DNA of 64,000 nt from Rapana venosa (lineage: Eukaryota; Mollusca; Gastropoda; Neogastropoda; Muricidae), in contig CM054151.1 in NCBI GenBank assembly GCA_028751875.1, positions 45,683,799-45,747,798 of the forward strand. Direction: 5' to 3'. This document shows positions 11,101 to 21,074 of this stretch, in pieces; the first letter of the stretch is position 1, and every line of letters begins with the position of its first letter. The notes under the pieces are model-generated. The model was not told where the DNA came from. It did no database searches and was given only the letters and a program-made list of their open reading frames with translations. Both the position numbers and the translations under genes were made by a program.

Positions 11101-12134
11101 CCAATGAAAAGCCAGCCACCGTACCGATGAAAAGTCAGTCACCATACCAATGAAAAGCCATCCATCATACCGATGAAAAGCCAGCCATCATACTGATGAA
11201 AAGCCAGCCATCATACCGATCAAAAGCCAGCCACCATACCGATGAAAATACAGGCATCATACTGATGAAAAGCCAGCCACCATACCGATGAAAAGCCAGC
11301 CACCGTACCGATGAAAAGCCAGCCATCATACCAATGAAAAGCCAGCCTTCATACCGATAAAAAGCCAGCCATAATTCTCATGAAAAGCCAGCCACCTACC
11401 GATGAAAAGCCAGCCACCATACTGATGAAAAGCCAGTCATCATACCGATGAAAAGCCAGCCATCATACCGATGGAAAGCCAGCCACCGTACCGATGAAAA
11501 GCCAGCCATCATACCGATGAAAAGCCAGCCATCATACCGATGAAAAGCCAGCTATCATACCGATGAAAAGCCAGCCACCATACTGATGAAAAGGCAGCCG
11601 TCATACCGGTTAAAAGCCAGCCATCATACCAATGAAAAGCCAATCATCATTCTAATGAAAAGCCAGGCACCGTACCGATGAAAAGCCAGCCATCATACCG
11701 ATGAAAAGCCAGCCACCATATCGATGAAAAGCCAGCCATCATACCGATGAAAAGCCAGTCATCATACCAATGAAAAGCCAGCCACCATACTGATGAAAAG
11801 CCAGTCGTCATACCGATGAAAAGGCAACCGTCATACCGGTTGAAAGCCAGCCATCATACCAATGAAAAGCCAATCATCATTCTAATGAAAAGCCAGGCAC
11901 CGTACCGATGAAAAGCCAGCCATCATACCGATGAAAAGCCAGCCACCATACCGATGAAAAGCCAGCCATCATACCGATGAAAAGCCAGTCATCATACCGA
12001 TGAAAAAGCCAGCCATCATACCGATGAAAAGCCAGCCACCATACTGATGAAAAGCCAGGCATTATACCAATGAAAAGCCAGCCATCATACCGATGAAAAG
12101 CCAGCCGTCATACCGATGAAAAGCCAGCCATCAC
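8175..12134. repeat. 4 kb satellite of 23-bp units with higher-order structure
   Basis: About 170 head-to-tail units of 23 bp with core CCGATGAAAAGCCAGCC followed by a variable ATCATA, ACCATA, ACCGTA or GTCATA. Spacing measured between successive ACCGATG starts is 23. Marked variants (GGCAACCGTCATACCGGTT, CATTCTAATGAAAAGCCAGG) recur in blocks, for example about 369 bp apart (9201 and 9570) and about 1.17 kb apart (10418 and 11590). The block with GCAATCATACCGATCAAAAG recurs about 2.39 kb apart (8582 and 10975). Since 23 is not divisible by three and the minus-strand unit lacks stops, it yields open frames of 60-115 codons with a 23-residue period; I read this as incidental. Confidence 0.97.
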
Positions 12135-12135
12135 G

Positions 12136-12245
12136 GGCACGGAGTCCAGTTTTGCCTGCAGTAACGGTGGCAGAGACTGCCGTGCTGGGATGGGTGTGCT
12201 GAGCCACTGCAGACCATGTTCCAAACAAGACAGATGTGGCCAAGG
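12136..12245 (+). mobile_element. LINE ORF C-terminal scrap (Cys-rich tail)
   Basis: The plus strand at about 12149-12235 reads FACSNGGRDCRAGMGVLSHC, which resembles the terminal C-x2-C-G-R-D-C/H, SRIGL-SHSR-type motif of non-LTR retrotransposon proteins. The first cysteine pair is degraded (CSNG). It abuts the end of the 23-bp satellite and is followed by poly-G. The same motif class, in another state of decay, lies in the minus-strand LINE at 53225-53900. Confidence 0.55.
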
Positions 12246-12246
12246 A

Positions 12247-12271
12247 GGGGGGGGGGGGGGGGGGGGGGGGG
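12247..12271. repeat. Poly-G, 25 bases
   Basis: An uninterrupted run of 25 G on the plus strand; a potential quadruplex former and a likely site of sequencing error. Confidence 0.95.
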
Positions 12272-12349
12272 TGTTGAAGCCATTGTCTCCCGAGACAGAA
12301 GACGCCTTACTAGTAACACCCCCTCCCAACACCTGACACAACTGACCTA

Positions 12350-12883
12350 GATTACGCAATGAATCGTTCCTACTGTCTCTCTGTGTCTGTCTGTCTGTCT
12401 GTCTCTCTCTGTCTCCGTCTTTCTGTCCTGTGTCGTCTATCTGAAGCTGTCTCTCTCTCTCTCATCCCTCCTCTTCCTCTCTCCTAAACCCTCATCTCTC
12501 CTCTCATACCATCCTCTCTTCCTAATAAACAGCGGCATCATGATGAAAAGCCTCATAGGTAAAAAGCACAATACGATTAAAAAAGCCAGCCATGACGATG
12601 AAAAGGCTCTCATCCATGAAATCAAAATCATATGGTTGAGCAACCAGCCACAACAGCGAAAAACTTTAAAAACAAAGCTAGCAATCGTGAATAAAGATTT
12701 ACGATAAAATAGAAGATCAGGCAGGTCCATTTAGCCTACGTGGTCCTACGGGATGGTTGCTGAATAACCTTTTTCAGGGTCTGATCCATGTTTTTAGCCA
12801 TTTTTCCCCAAAAAACTTATCTAAGTAAGCTATTCCAACTTACGACAAAACATTCCTTGATTACGCAATGAATCGTTTCCTAC
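12350..12883. other. Segment bounded by a 24-bp direct repeat
   Basis: GATTACGCAATGAATCGTT plus CCTAC occurs at 12350-12373 and again, with one extra T, at 12859-12883. Between them lie TCTG/CT repeats (12375-12470) and stray degenerate satellite units (12536-12612, with GATGAAAAGCC and AAAAAGCCAGCCATGACGATG). The pair may be a long target-site duplication or the edges of a local rearrangement. Confidence 0.6.
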
Positions 12884-14400
12884 GCTTCTGTGAACCCTGT
12901 CTTGTTTGCATCTCATGCTCGGTTTTGCAGTATCTGTTTCGTCTGATTTGTGTGTCTGTATATACTTCTCTTCGTTAATTCTCTTATACTACTTCCTTTG
13001 CTACTAATACCTACAAAGCGGAACATGATGTAAACTTTGTCATTGTAAATTTTAAAAGGATTAAAATTTAAGAGTATGGAATAAATCAGCCCCTCATTAT
13101 TCTATTTGTCAAGCAAGCGCCAACTGTTAAACCAAACTGTATCGTAACAAGATTACGAGTAAATGTTATCTACCAAGAACGTCAGCTATTCACTCCTTGG
13201 TTTATTGTAGAAAGTTTATGGTACGATCATCCCGTTTAGTATAAAAAAATACTAAGAAGCTATCACTTTCAATAAAATTCCTACGCAACCGAAACTATTC
13301 TTCTAGTTATATAACCTGATGAATATGATATACATGGGTGGGACTTGCAAGTTAAACTGTTGTAGATTGGAGAGGTATCTAAAGCGTCTCAGTCAAATTT
13401 GATGTAGTTTATACGTGTCTTAGATAATGAGTACGATGAGTGTGAACATGTTGTCCTTTTATGTTTTAGCATGTGTCATCGTTTGATGAAGGGCATTGTG
13501 TATAAGAGTATGATAACTGAGCCTCATTGTTGTTGTACTTCCCTGTTAAAATCTCGGCTTCGTAAAAAGTCATGTTTGTTACTACTTGTAACGATTGTTT
13601 ATGGTCATTCCTTGTATGGAGCAATTATGAACGATATCAGTTGTATAAATGTGAGGAAAGCATGCCTGTATCGGATTTGCGTATCCTGGCACAGATTTGT
13701 ATGATTTGGGTGGCGCTTGTGAAGCTCGCAGTGTGTGTGCGTGTCGTGCATATGTAGCGCGGCAAATTGTGTATGTGTGTGTGAATGTGTGTGTGCTATG
13801 GCGTGCGTGGTGAGTGTGGTGTGTGTGTGTGTGTTGTGTGTGTGTGTGCGTGTGTGAGTTTGGGGGGGGGGAGGTTCTGTCTTATGCTTGGGGTTGTTGT
13901 TTTTTTCTCGTGCTTCAATGATGTCAGTGGTTTTACGTGTTGTAATGTGTTTTGTTTTTATTTCAGACTAAGGTTTATAACTTCTGGTTGTACATGTGTC
14001 ATTGATTTGTACACTGACATTCGTCATATTGTCAAGTGCCTTATTGCATGTCGTGCATATTACGTAGTGTGTGTGGTGGTTGTGACTTCTCGTGGTCACG
14101 TGCTGAGTCAATTGTGTGTTTGTTGTTGTGTTTATTTTGGGGGGTTTCCTTTAGGGGACCTGGTGTGTCAAGGAAGCTAGTTTCATTCCCTTTAATTTGA
14201 GTTTTGTCTGTTTAGTTCGTGAGTTTACTTTGTGGTCTCTTCTTGATTTCTGACTTCGTCAATATTAGTGCTATTAATGATTCCATTGTCTTCTTGTTGA
14301 TTTCTTGTTTATTGATCATTGTTTTATTCATGCTCTTTCTTTTTCCCTTAGGGCTGTTGTAACGAAGTCTGTCTTCCAATCTCCCTCATCTAAACATCTT
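12884..14400. other. AT-rich low-copy sequence with a GT tract, no gene seen
   Basis: Unique AT-rich DNA to about 13725, then GT-rich repeats at 13728-13870 and T-rich sequence to 14400. The small ORFs (for example 13471-13704) have no recognisable features. Confidence 0.5.
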
Positions 14401-14513
14401 CTTCATTCTCTCGTTCTCTCTGTTTGTGTGTCCTATCTAGTCTATAATGATATCCTCTGTCTCTGTCTGTCTGTCTGTCTGTCTCTCTTTCTCTCTTTCT
14501 TTTTCTCTGTCGT

Positions 14514-14577
<64 letters not shown>

Positions 14578-14959
14578 GTGTGTCCCTTCTTGTCTTATGA
14601 CATCCCTCTTCTCTGTTCTGTCTCTCTTCTGTCTCTCTTTCTCTCTTTCTTTTTCTCTCTGTCGGTCTGTCTGTCTGTCTGTCTTCTTTACTGTTTCTCC
14701 TCTTCTCTATCTCTCTTCTCAGTTCTCTTCGCTCTCTCTCTCCTCTCTCTCTCTCTCTCTTCTCTCTCCTCTCTCTCTCTCTCTCTCTGTTTCAGTTGTG
14801 TTTTTCTCCTCTTAGCCTCCTTCTCTTCCTCATCTCTCTCTCCTCCTCCTCCTCCTCTTCTCCGTCCTTCATTCTTTCTCGTACTCTCTTCTTCCTCTCC
14901 TCTCCCCCCCCCCCTCTTCCTCCCTCTCTTCCTCCACTCTCCCCCCCCCCCCCCCCCCC

Positions 14960-14991
<32 letters not shown>

Positions 14992-14996
14992 ACCCC
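14400..14996. repeat. TCTG, CT and CTC tract ending in poly-C
   Basis: TCTG and CT repeats (14455-14800) grade into CTC triplets (14815-14940) and then about 55 bases of nearly pure C (14941-14996). The 307-residue Ser/Leu/Pro ORF is a translation of this. Confidence 0.95.
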
Positions 14997-15984
14997 CTCC
15001 TTTGCCTACAAACTACGTAACACTTGTTGGAACTCTGCCCTGGGGGACGATTTAATCACGGGCACACTGGGCCCGTGTGTACACTGGGCCTATGGCCACC
15101 CCGAGTGCTGCTCTATCATTTCTTCTGACAAGCGGTGCCGCCTACTACAATCAAGCCCGTCACTAGAATTCACCCCAGGGCAAATTATTCTAGACCACCA
15201 CCTGATGCCATTACCATCAGTGTCGTAATTGCCGACGTCATCAGTGCCAGCGTCACCGTTGTTGTTGTTGTTGTTGTTGTTGTTGAAATAGATGCTATGT
15301 CGTCATTGTAGTCGGTGTTGACATCGCTTCGGGGTTTCATTATCCATGCGACATTGTTAGCTATTGTTATGGTCGTTGTCGTTGAAGTCAACATCGTCAT
15401 CATTGTTGTTATGATCGTCGTTATTATTGTCTGTATTGCCTTCATCATGATTCCCGTCCCATTTGTTTCCTTACTTTCGTTTCTGGATTTCCCAGTGTGG
15501 AATTTTGGACGTTTTTTCCCTGGGGAGAGTGCATTACGAAAAAAACAGCAGCTACCTTATTGTCTGACATTTAATGGTCCTGTCCGCAAGTAGCTTACAC
15601 TTCTTTCACTACGAAAGTGGCTTTTCTACAGAAATGTTGCCAGGGATAATTATATCACTTTCTCTTTTTTTGGCCTTAGGTTCTTTTACGTTCACTAAAT
15701 TCGTGCTGAACACGAGAAGACCCCGGTTCATCGTCTTATCAAAGAGACTAGCACCCAGACCAACATTCAAAATAGGAAACTTCGGGTTCAATCGATGGGA
15801 GAGAGGGGGAGACGGGGGCGGTGGGAGGGGGTGGAACTCGCAATTAACTCCCCCTTTCTGAGCAGGCGCATGACCTCCACACCACCAATCCGCTACAAGA
15901 AGTGTTGATGTCCGCTGCGTTCTTTCTTCTCAAATCCACATCTTCTTCTTCTCTTTTTTCTTCTTTTTTTTTTCTCTTGAGCTA
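14997..15984. other. Low-copy sequence with GTT/GTC patches and a SINE B scrap
   Basis: Normal-complexity DNA with GTT runs at 15257-15283 and scattered GTC/ATT triplets to 15440. At 15700-15765 the minus strand carries a family B block: the complement of GGTCTGGGTGCTAGTCTCTT and of the GATAAACCG region. A small TTC run lies at 15930-15975. No gene recognised. Confidence 0.5.
15700..15800 (-). mobile_element. SINE family B fragment
   Basis: The complement reads GTTGGTCTGGGTGCTAGTCT followed by TTGATAAGACGATGAACCGG, matching the start of the window (GGTCTGGGCGCTAGTGTTTC, then GGATGAGACGATAAACCG). Confidence 0.55.
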
Positions 15985-16070
15985 GAGCTCTGAGGTTCAC
16001 CAAATGGAGAAATTGTATGTATGCGATCGTTTTTGCCCACCATGAAGGCAGCCGCATGGTGACTTTGGGA
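15985..16070 (+). mobile_element. SINE family E central fragment
   Basis: GAGCTAGAGCTCTGAGGTTC, ACCAAATGG and TTTTTGCCCACCATGAAGGC match, in order and spacing, the central part of the fuller copy at 56895-57150. Confidence 0.55.
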
Positions 16071-16166
16071 GTATGTGCTGGGTATGTTTGTGTTTCCCTG
16101 ATCCACCAAAGGCTGACACGAATTATAGGATCTGTAACGTGGCATATCAATTTATCATTTGCATAT

Positions 16167-16464
16167 GGGGACGGGATAGCTCAGTGGTCGGAGCACTCGC
16201 TTTCCCCCAGCCAAGTTAAGCAGCGTCGAGCGTGGTTACCAGTTGGATGGGTGACCGTTTGCACGCCTTGGCTTCAGTACAGTTCCCCCAGTTCACCCAG
16301 CTGTAAATGGGTACCTGCCCTTTTAGGGTCAGGGAAGGTAAAGCGGCGAGGGAGAGGAGATGGGCGCGGCCCTCAATATGCTGGCCCCTAGAGAAGCTGA
16401 GGTCTCTGACTCCTCGCTCCCCTACGACCTTATAGGTTATGGGACACCTTTACCTTTACCTTTA
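16167..16464 (+). mobile_element. SINE family A, copy 3 (best preserved)
   Basis: Head GGGGACGGGATAGCTCAGTG then GTCGGAGCACTCGCTTTCC; 5S-like section AAGTTAAGCAGCGTCGAGCG and GTTGGATGGGTGACCG. Body GTTCCCCCAGTTCACCCAGC, GGGTACCTGCCCTTTTAGGG, GGAAGGTAAAGCGGCGAGGG. End GGTTATGGGACACC followed by three ACCTTT units. It abuts SINE family F at its 3' end, so one inserted next to or into the other. Confidence 0.88.
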
Positions 16465-16668
16465 TGCGTATATACATACACGAAGAGAACTAAGGCACAA
16501 GCAGGTCAGGTCTGTACTTAAAGAAGCTGACCTAGGAGATCGTAAACATCCCCACCTCTTAATTCACCAGAGGCTGCTGGGATTCAAACCCACGACTTGG
16601 TGGACACAGTCACGGGATTGAAGTGGAAAGGTGTGAACCACTCGGCTGTTAATTCCGCCACACCCACA
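16465..16668 (-). mobile_element. SINE family F with tRNA-Ser-like head
   Basis: On the minus strand the head reads GCGGAATTAACAGCCGAGTG then GTT, with a B box GTGGGTTTGAATCCC about 60 bases on; this spacing suits a tRNA with a long variable arm, such as Ser. The body has CTCCTAGGTCAGCTTC, CAGACCTGACCTGCTTGTGC and CTTCGTGTATGTATATACGC. I recall a closely similar repeat (GCAGACCTGCTAGTGCCTGA, then CCCCCTTCGTGTGTATACGC) from mollusc sequences. The 3' part is missing. Confidence 0.65.
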
Positions 16669-16814
16669 TCTGTTTCCCGTTCCCTTGAGAAAGCCTCAGT
16701 TCCTGGGCCCAGCCCAGGCTGTTGAAGGATCGGTCTATGTTCCCACGCTTCTAACTTCCCGCGCCCAATTCCATTGTCCGCATGCCATCTCTCTCCTTTT
16801 CGGACGCCCCACAC

Positions 16815-16961
16815 TCCCGTGCCCCTCCCTCCCTCTCTGTCTGTCTGTCTGTCTCTGTCTCTCTGTCTGTCTCTCTCTCTCTCTCTTTCTCTCTCTCTCA
16901 CTCTTTCTCTCTCTCTCCCCCCTCTCTCTCTCTCTTTCTCTCTCTCTCTCACTCTTTCTCT

Positions 16962-17023
<62 letters not shown>

Positions 17024-17224
17024 TTCTCTCTCTCTCACACTCTTTCTCTCATTCTCTCACTCTCTCTCTCTCTCACTCCCTCTCTCACTCTTTCTCTCTC
17101 TCTCACTCTCTCACTCTCTCACTCTCTCTCACTCTCTCTCTCTCACTCTTTCTCTATCTCTCACTCTTTCTCTCATTCTCTCACTCTCTCTCACTCTCTC
17201 TCCCTCTCACTCTTTCTCCACTCC

Positions 17225-17295
<71 letters not shown>
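16815..17295. repeat. (CT)n tract with CACTCT variants
   Basis: About 480 bp of CT with TCTG at the start, regularly spaced ACTCTTTCTCTC variants in the middle and CA at the end. All ORFs over it are repeat translations. Confidence 0.95.
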
Positions 17296-17297
17296 GT

Positions 17298-17517
17298 CCT
17301 CCTTCGGATGAGACTATAAACCGAGGCCCCGTGTGCGAACGCATGCAGAACACCTTGCGCACACGTTAAATCCCGTTCCGCTTTTTGTAAGAGTAGGCCA
17401 TTGTGTGCCGGTGGGAACAGATGACAGAATTCACAAAACCGCATACACACGGGGACAGGACGTAAAAAAGCACATGAGTGCTTATTCCTTTATTCTCGAT
17501 AAAAAGAATAAACTATA
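17298..17517 (+). mobile_element. SINE family C, copy without head
   Basis: Starts at CTTCGGATGAGACTATAAACC and runs through GAACACCTTGCGCACACGTT, GTAGGCCATTGTGTGCCGGT, GAACAGATGACAGAATTCAC, ACACGGGGACAGGACGTAAA and GCACATGAGTGCTTATTCC to AATAAACTATA. The tRNA-like head is replaced by the CT/CA tract. Confidence 0.8.
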
Positions 17518-18477
17518 TATAACATAAAATAAATAAAACGTCATCATCACTGTTGTCATCTTCATCATTATAATTTCCCTTTCTATAAGGTTTGGGTTTT
17601 AATTGTGTTTGTTTGATTTGATTGTGGTTTCTTCCTAGATAGATGGCTCGATACAAAAACCACATCCACGCAGTACACACACACACACACCACCACCACC
17701 ACCACAACACCACCACCACCACCACCACATACACTTTAGGAACAAAAAGAGGGTAGACAATGAACAATCTATTTCAGATTCCATCGTCGCTGTGGTCAAA
17801 CAGTTCGTTCACTGGATTGTCCAATACCCTAGAGTCTTCGGGAGATTACCTGCCTTGAAAGAGGAGCGGAATATGGCAGGGGGTGTTGACATAAGCGCTG
17901 GTGTTTCCTGTCCTTCTCTCTGCCACTCCGTGGTGGTTCTCTGGTCATACTGTGGAACTCAACACGCTTATGACGTTCCGAGGTTTCCACTATTTGTCAA
18001 GAAACAAAACATACAACGTGTGAGCAGAGGGTGCGTCTGTTGGGAGGAGGGGTGGGGGTTGGTCATGTTTTCTTAAGATTTGTTTTGATCTCTTTTTGGG
18101 GGGTTTGTTTTTGTGTGGGGTTTTTATTTCGTGATCATTTTCTATCCTTTTTTGTGATTGGATGTTTGGCTGGTCGCTTGGGCTTTTTTGTTGTTTGTTT
18201 TTATTTTGTGTGTTGTTGTTGTTGTTGGGATTTGGTTTGGTTTGGATTTGAATTATCATTATAGTTTTGGAGGGATTTTTATATATAGTATTGAGTGTGT
18301 TATTTTGTGCATTATTTCTCTTGCATTTTTGCGCTGCTACAATTATTCTGCCTGTTGTAATCTCCCCTTACACAGCCACACCCATGTCATTGCGTCTCTC
18401 AGACACAAATCACTGGTATGTCTATCAAGTTGAGAAACAGTTTTACAGGTAGCACATGAATGACGATATCTGCAAAT
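17518..18477. other. Low-copy sequence with CAC/CA tract, no gene seen
   Basis: Contains CA and CAC repeats at 17677-17728, then about 230 bp of balanced composition (17780-18010) and a G/T-rich stretch (18040-18260). ORFs are short and unrecognised. Confidence 0.4.
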
Positions 18478-18884
18478 TATCTTTCTTCTTCTTCTTCTTC
18501 TTCTTCTTCTTCTTCGCATTCTTCGCATTCTTCTTCTTCTTCGCATTCTTCTTCTTCTTCTTCGCATTCTTCTTTGCATTCTTCGCATTCTTCGCATTCT
18601 TCTTCTTCTTCTTTGTCGAACGCTCAGACATTTCATTGTTGTCTGCTCAATGAGCAAAAATTGCGTCACGCTGCCGTTAAGCACCTGACAAGTCTGGCCC
18701 AGCACATCTAACTTCGGCATAAGAGAGAATTGTTATATTTAAATCTTTCTGGTAAAAAGGTAGTAGAATGGACCAAGATGCTGAAAATAGACCAGAAGGA
18801 GGTGACAGGAAGAAAAGGAACAAGGCAGAAACAAAGATAATGATAGAAAAGTGGAAATTTCTAGCAGATAATTTCAAGAAAGTG

Positions 18885-18957
<73 letters not shown>

Positions 18958-18970
18958 CTGACAAGCTCTC
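18478..18970 (-). mobile_element. Repeat family D with GAA tail, copy 1
   Basis: Read on the minus strand, the element starts near GCTTGTCAGTATATATAATA, continues CCCCACTTTCTTGAAATTAT, a CTGCCTTGTTCCTTTTCTTC block, GATGTGCTGGGCCAGACTTG, CAGGTGCTTAACGGCAGCGT and GAGCGTTCGACAAAG, and ends in about 130 bp of GAA with GCGAAGAATGCGAAGAA variants (18478-18610). A TA array (18891-18957) sits exactly where the copy at 49690 has TATAAATA. The same order is found at 24575, 49672 and 51165. Confidence 0.7.
18891..18957. repeat. (TA)n microsatellite inside repeat family D
   Basis: About 66 bp of TA. Comparison with the 49.7 kb copy indicates that it expanded from a TATAAATA sequence in the element's 5' region. 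Confidence 0.85.
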
Positions 18971-19383
18971 GACATTCCCACTAGGGAAGATGATTCTATT
19001 CTTGCTTACTGAATGAACACAAGTGAAATAGACTGTCTGCCATACGTTTCCTAGCCAGGCTAGTGTTCGCCTGTTGAAAGGTCAGTCATGTCCAATCCTT
19101 AGGCAGCTTTTTGGTTTATGATTGAAGTGCATAGCATGCTTGAGATAGACCCCATAAAACCATTTTGTGGAAACAAGAGTTGTTATTAATCACCCGTATT
19201 GCAAGATTATATTTTTATTTGTGTTGACTGATTTTTTTTTCTTTTAAACGAAACCTTAAACAGTATAGACAAAACGATATGAAGCTCTTTAGCACTTGTT
19301 AGCCTGTTTGTTTATTTGTCTGTTTGTATTTCGTTTGTTTTCTTGCCAGTTTTGCTTCGAACAAATTTTTAATTTGAATTTTA
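18971..19383. other. Low-copy AT-rich sequence, nothing recognised
   Basis: Unique AT-rich DNA between repeat family D and SINE family A. No ORF or repeat recognised. Confidence 0.4.
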
Positions 19384-19658
19384 GGCTATCTATGCGGTCA
19401 TTGGGGAGCGAGATTTCTAAAACCTCAGCTTCTCAAGGAGCCAGCATATTGAGGGCGGTGCCCATCTCCTCTCCCTCCCTTCTTTACCTTCCCTGACCTA
19501 AAGAAGGCAGGTACCTGTTTACAGATGGGTGAAGTAGGGAAATGTACTGAAGCCAAGGCCCGCAAACAGTCACCCATCTACTTGGTAACCACACTCAAGG
19601 CTGCTTAACCTTAGCTTGGGGGAAGAGAGCGCTATGACCACTGAGCTATCCCGACCCC
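19384..19658 (-). mobile_element. SINE family A, copy 4
   Basis: The complement begins GGGGTCGGGATAGCTCAGTG and GTCATAGCGCTCTCTTCCCC, then AAGGTTAAGCAGCCTTGAGT and AAGTAGATGGGTGACTG, the 5S-like part in a more decayed state. The body is co-linear with the other copies; the distal ACCTTT tail is lost. Confidence 0.8.
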
Positions 19659-19740
19659 ATTCTAAGCTTAGTTATTCTAAATAGTTGCTGTTTTTTCTTT
19701 CTGCAGCTTATGATCATTTTCGTTAAATAGTAAAAACAAA

Positions 19741-19852
19741 ATGGGGGCGGGGAGGGGGGAGGTACAGAGACAGAAACACAGAGAAAGAGAGACACACAGA
19801 CAGAGAGGGATGAAGGAGGCAAGCTGGGAGGTAGGCATGAAATCAGAGAAAG

Positions 19853-19906
<54 letters not shown>

Positions 19907-19955
19907 GAGACGAGAGGAGAGTGAGAGAGGAGGAGAGAGAGAGAGAGAACAACGA
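19741..19955. repeat. (GA)n / purine-rich tract
   Basis: Purine-rich DNA with GACA units then mostly GA (19845-19948). It joins directly to the GATAAC hexamer tail of the retroelement on its right. Confidence 0.95.
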
Positions 19956-20945
19956 TAACGATAACAACATTTTATTGCCGTTAATAATGTACAGCAAATC
20001 ACGAAACTCTTTACTGTCCAGATTTGTTACGACATTCCGAGCCTTTCTTGTGCCAAGTCTCTGCTACACATACTGTCAGCCAAGGTAAAACTGCAGGAGA
20101 TCACAAGAGTCGCTAAATCCTGTGAGGTTCGTGCTAAGGTTTCCCTGTGTAGTGTGTCCTGGATCTGCTTCCCTTTCCGCAAACTGGCGTGCCTGACACG
20201 TTCCTGTTTTAACATGTTTTTGTCTTGCTGTTTAACAAACCAGTACACACACTCTGCATCAGTGTCTGATTTGCCTGCGTATTTGATCACAATGTCAGCA
20301 GACGCGCATGTCACAAAATCTTTACCATCTGAATGATGGAGGACAGTTTTTCTGAAGTGTTTATTTCTGTGGCTGTCTCTCAGTCTTTTCTGGACAGATC
20401 TGTCAGTCAGAGTAGCAACGTATTGTGTGACAATCCGTGTGTCATATCCACCAACAATATTATCAATCCTCGATTGATAGTCCACACCAGGCTGCAAAAC
20501 ACACACATCGGCACCACAATCAGACACACCTGGGGATTCCATATCAACCAATGATGGCAACACAACTGATGTTTTCTTGCTGCTATCGCGTGTGTGTACA
20601 GTTGGCATGTCTATTTCATGTGTATCTGCACATACTGCACTCGACTGTTCTACACCACTGTCAGGCAGACACGAGGCACTGAAGACACAGTCACTGTCAC
20701 ACACAACACCTGCCTGCTTCTCTTTATGTTTTCTGGAACGCTCCTGGTCGCGGCGAATTTGAGAGAGAGGTGTTGCGATTCACTGTAGGATCCGTCATAT
20801 TTGTTGACACTGCTGTGTCCACTGGCTTCAGTCGCAAGACAAAAACCACATTGTCCCCCTCCCCTGCCACCTTCCAGCTGGAGACTGCATTATCAGTCAG
20901 CAGGGCGCTTAAGGTTTTCTCAAACAGTCGCTGGAAGTCCAAAAA
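19955..20945 (-). mobile_element. Unrecognised retroelement ORF, frameshifted, with hexamer tail
   Basis: Minus-strand coding-like sequence of normal codon composition. The first part (20724-20942) begins MDFQRLFEKTLSALL. A second frame (from about 20770 to 20027) continues with a basic stretch IRRDQERSRKHKEKQ and ends in a 225-codon segment with AECVYWFVKQQDKNMLKQER. A one-base shift near 20765 separates them. About 40 bases past the stop is CAATAAAATG, then GTTATCGTTATC repeats (19955-19975) and a GA array. The short hexameric 3' tail is typical of non-LTR retroelements of the CR1/L2 kind, so I read this as the 3' part of such an element or a passenger copied by it. I do not recognise the protein domain. 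Confidence 0.55.
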
Positions 20946-21028
20946 CTGGCATTTTCAGACAGAATTATAAGTTTTTCTGCAGCTCTGAAAAGTAGGCCCT
21001 GTTGCTTGGCGTTGTGTGAACGCCCACC

Positions 21029-21032
<4 letters not shown>

Positions 21033-21070
<38 letters not shown>

Positions 21071-21072
21071 GA
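21033..21072. repeat. (GA)n and poly-G
   Basis: GA dinucleotides (21033-21060) followed by G10, immediately past the 3' end of the LINE to the right. Confidence 0.9.
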
Positions 21073-21074
21073 GG

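Noticed and set aside
14305..15228. 307-codon Ser/Leu/Pro ORF
   Set aside because: It reads through TCTG, CT and poly-C tracts, with no domain or signal outside the repeats.
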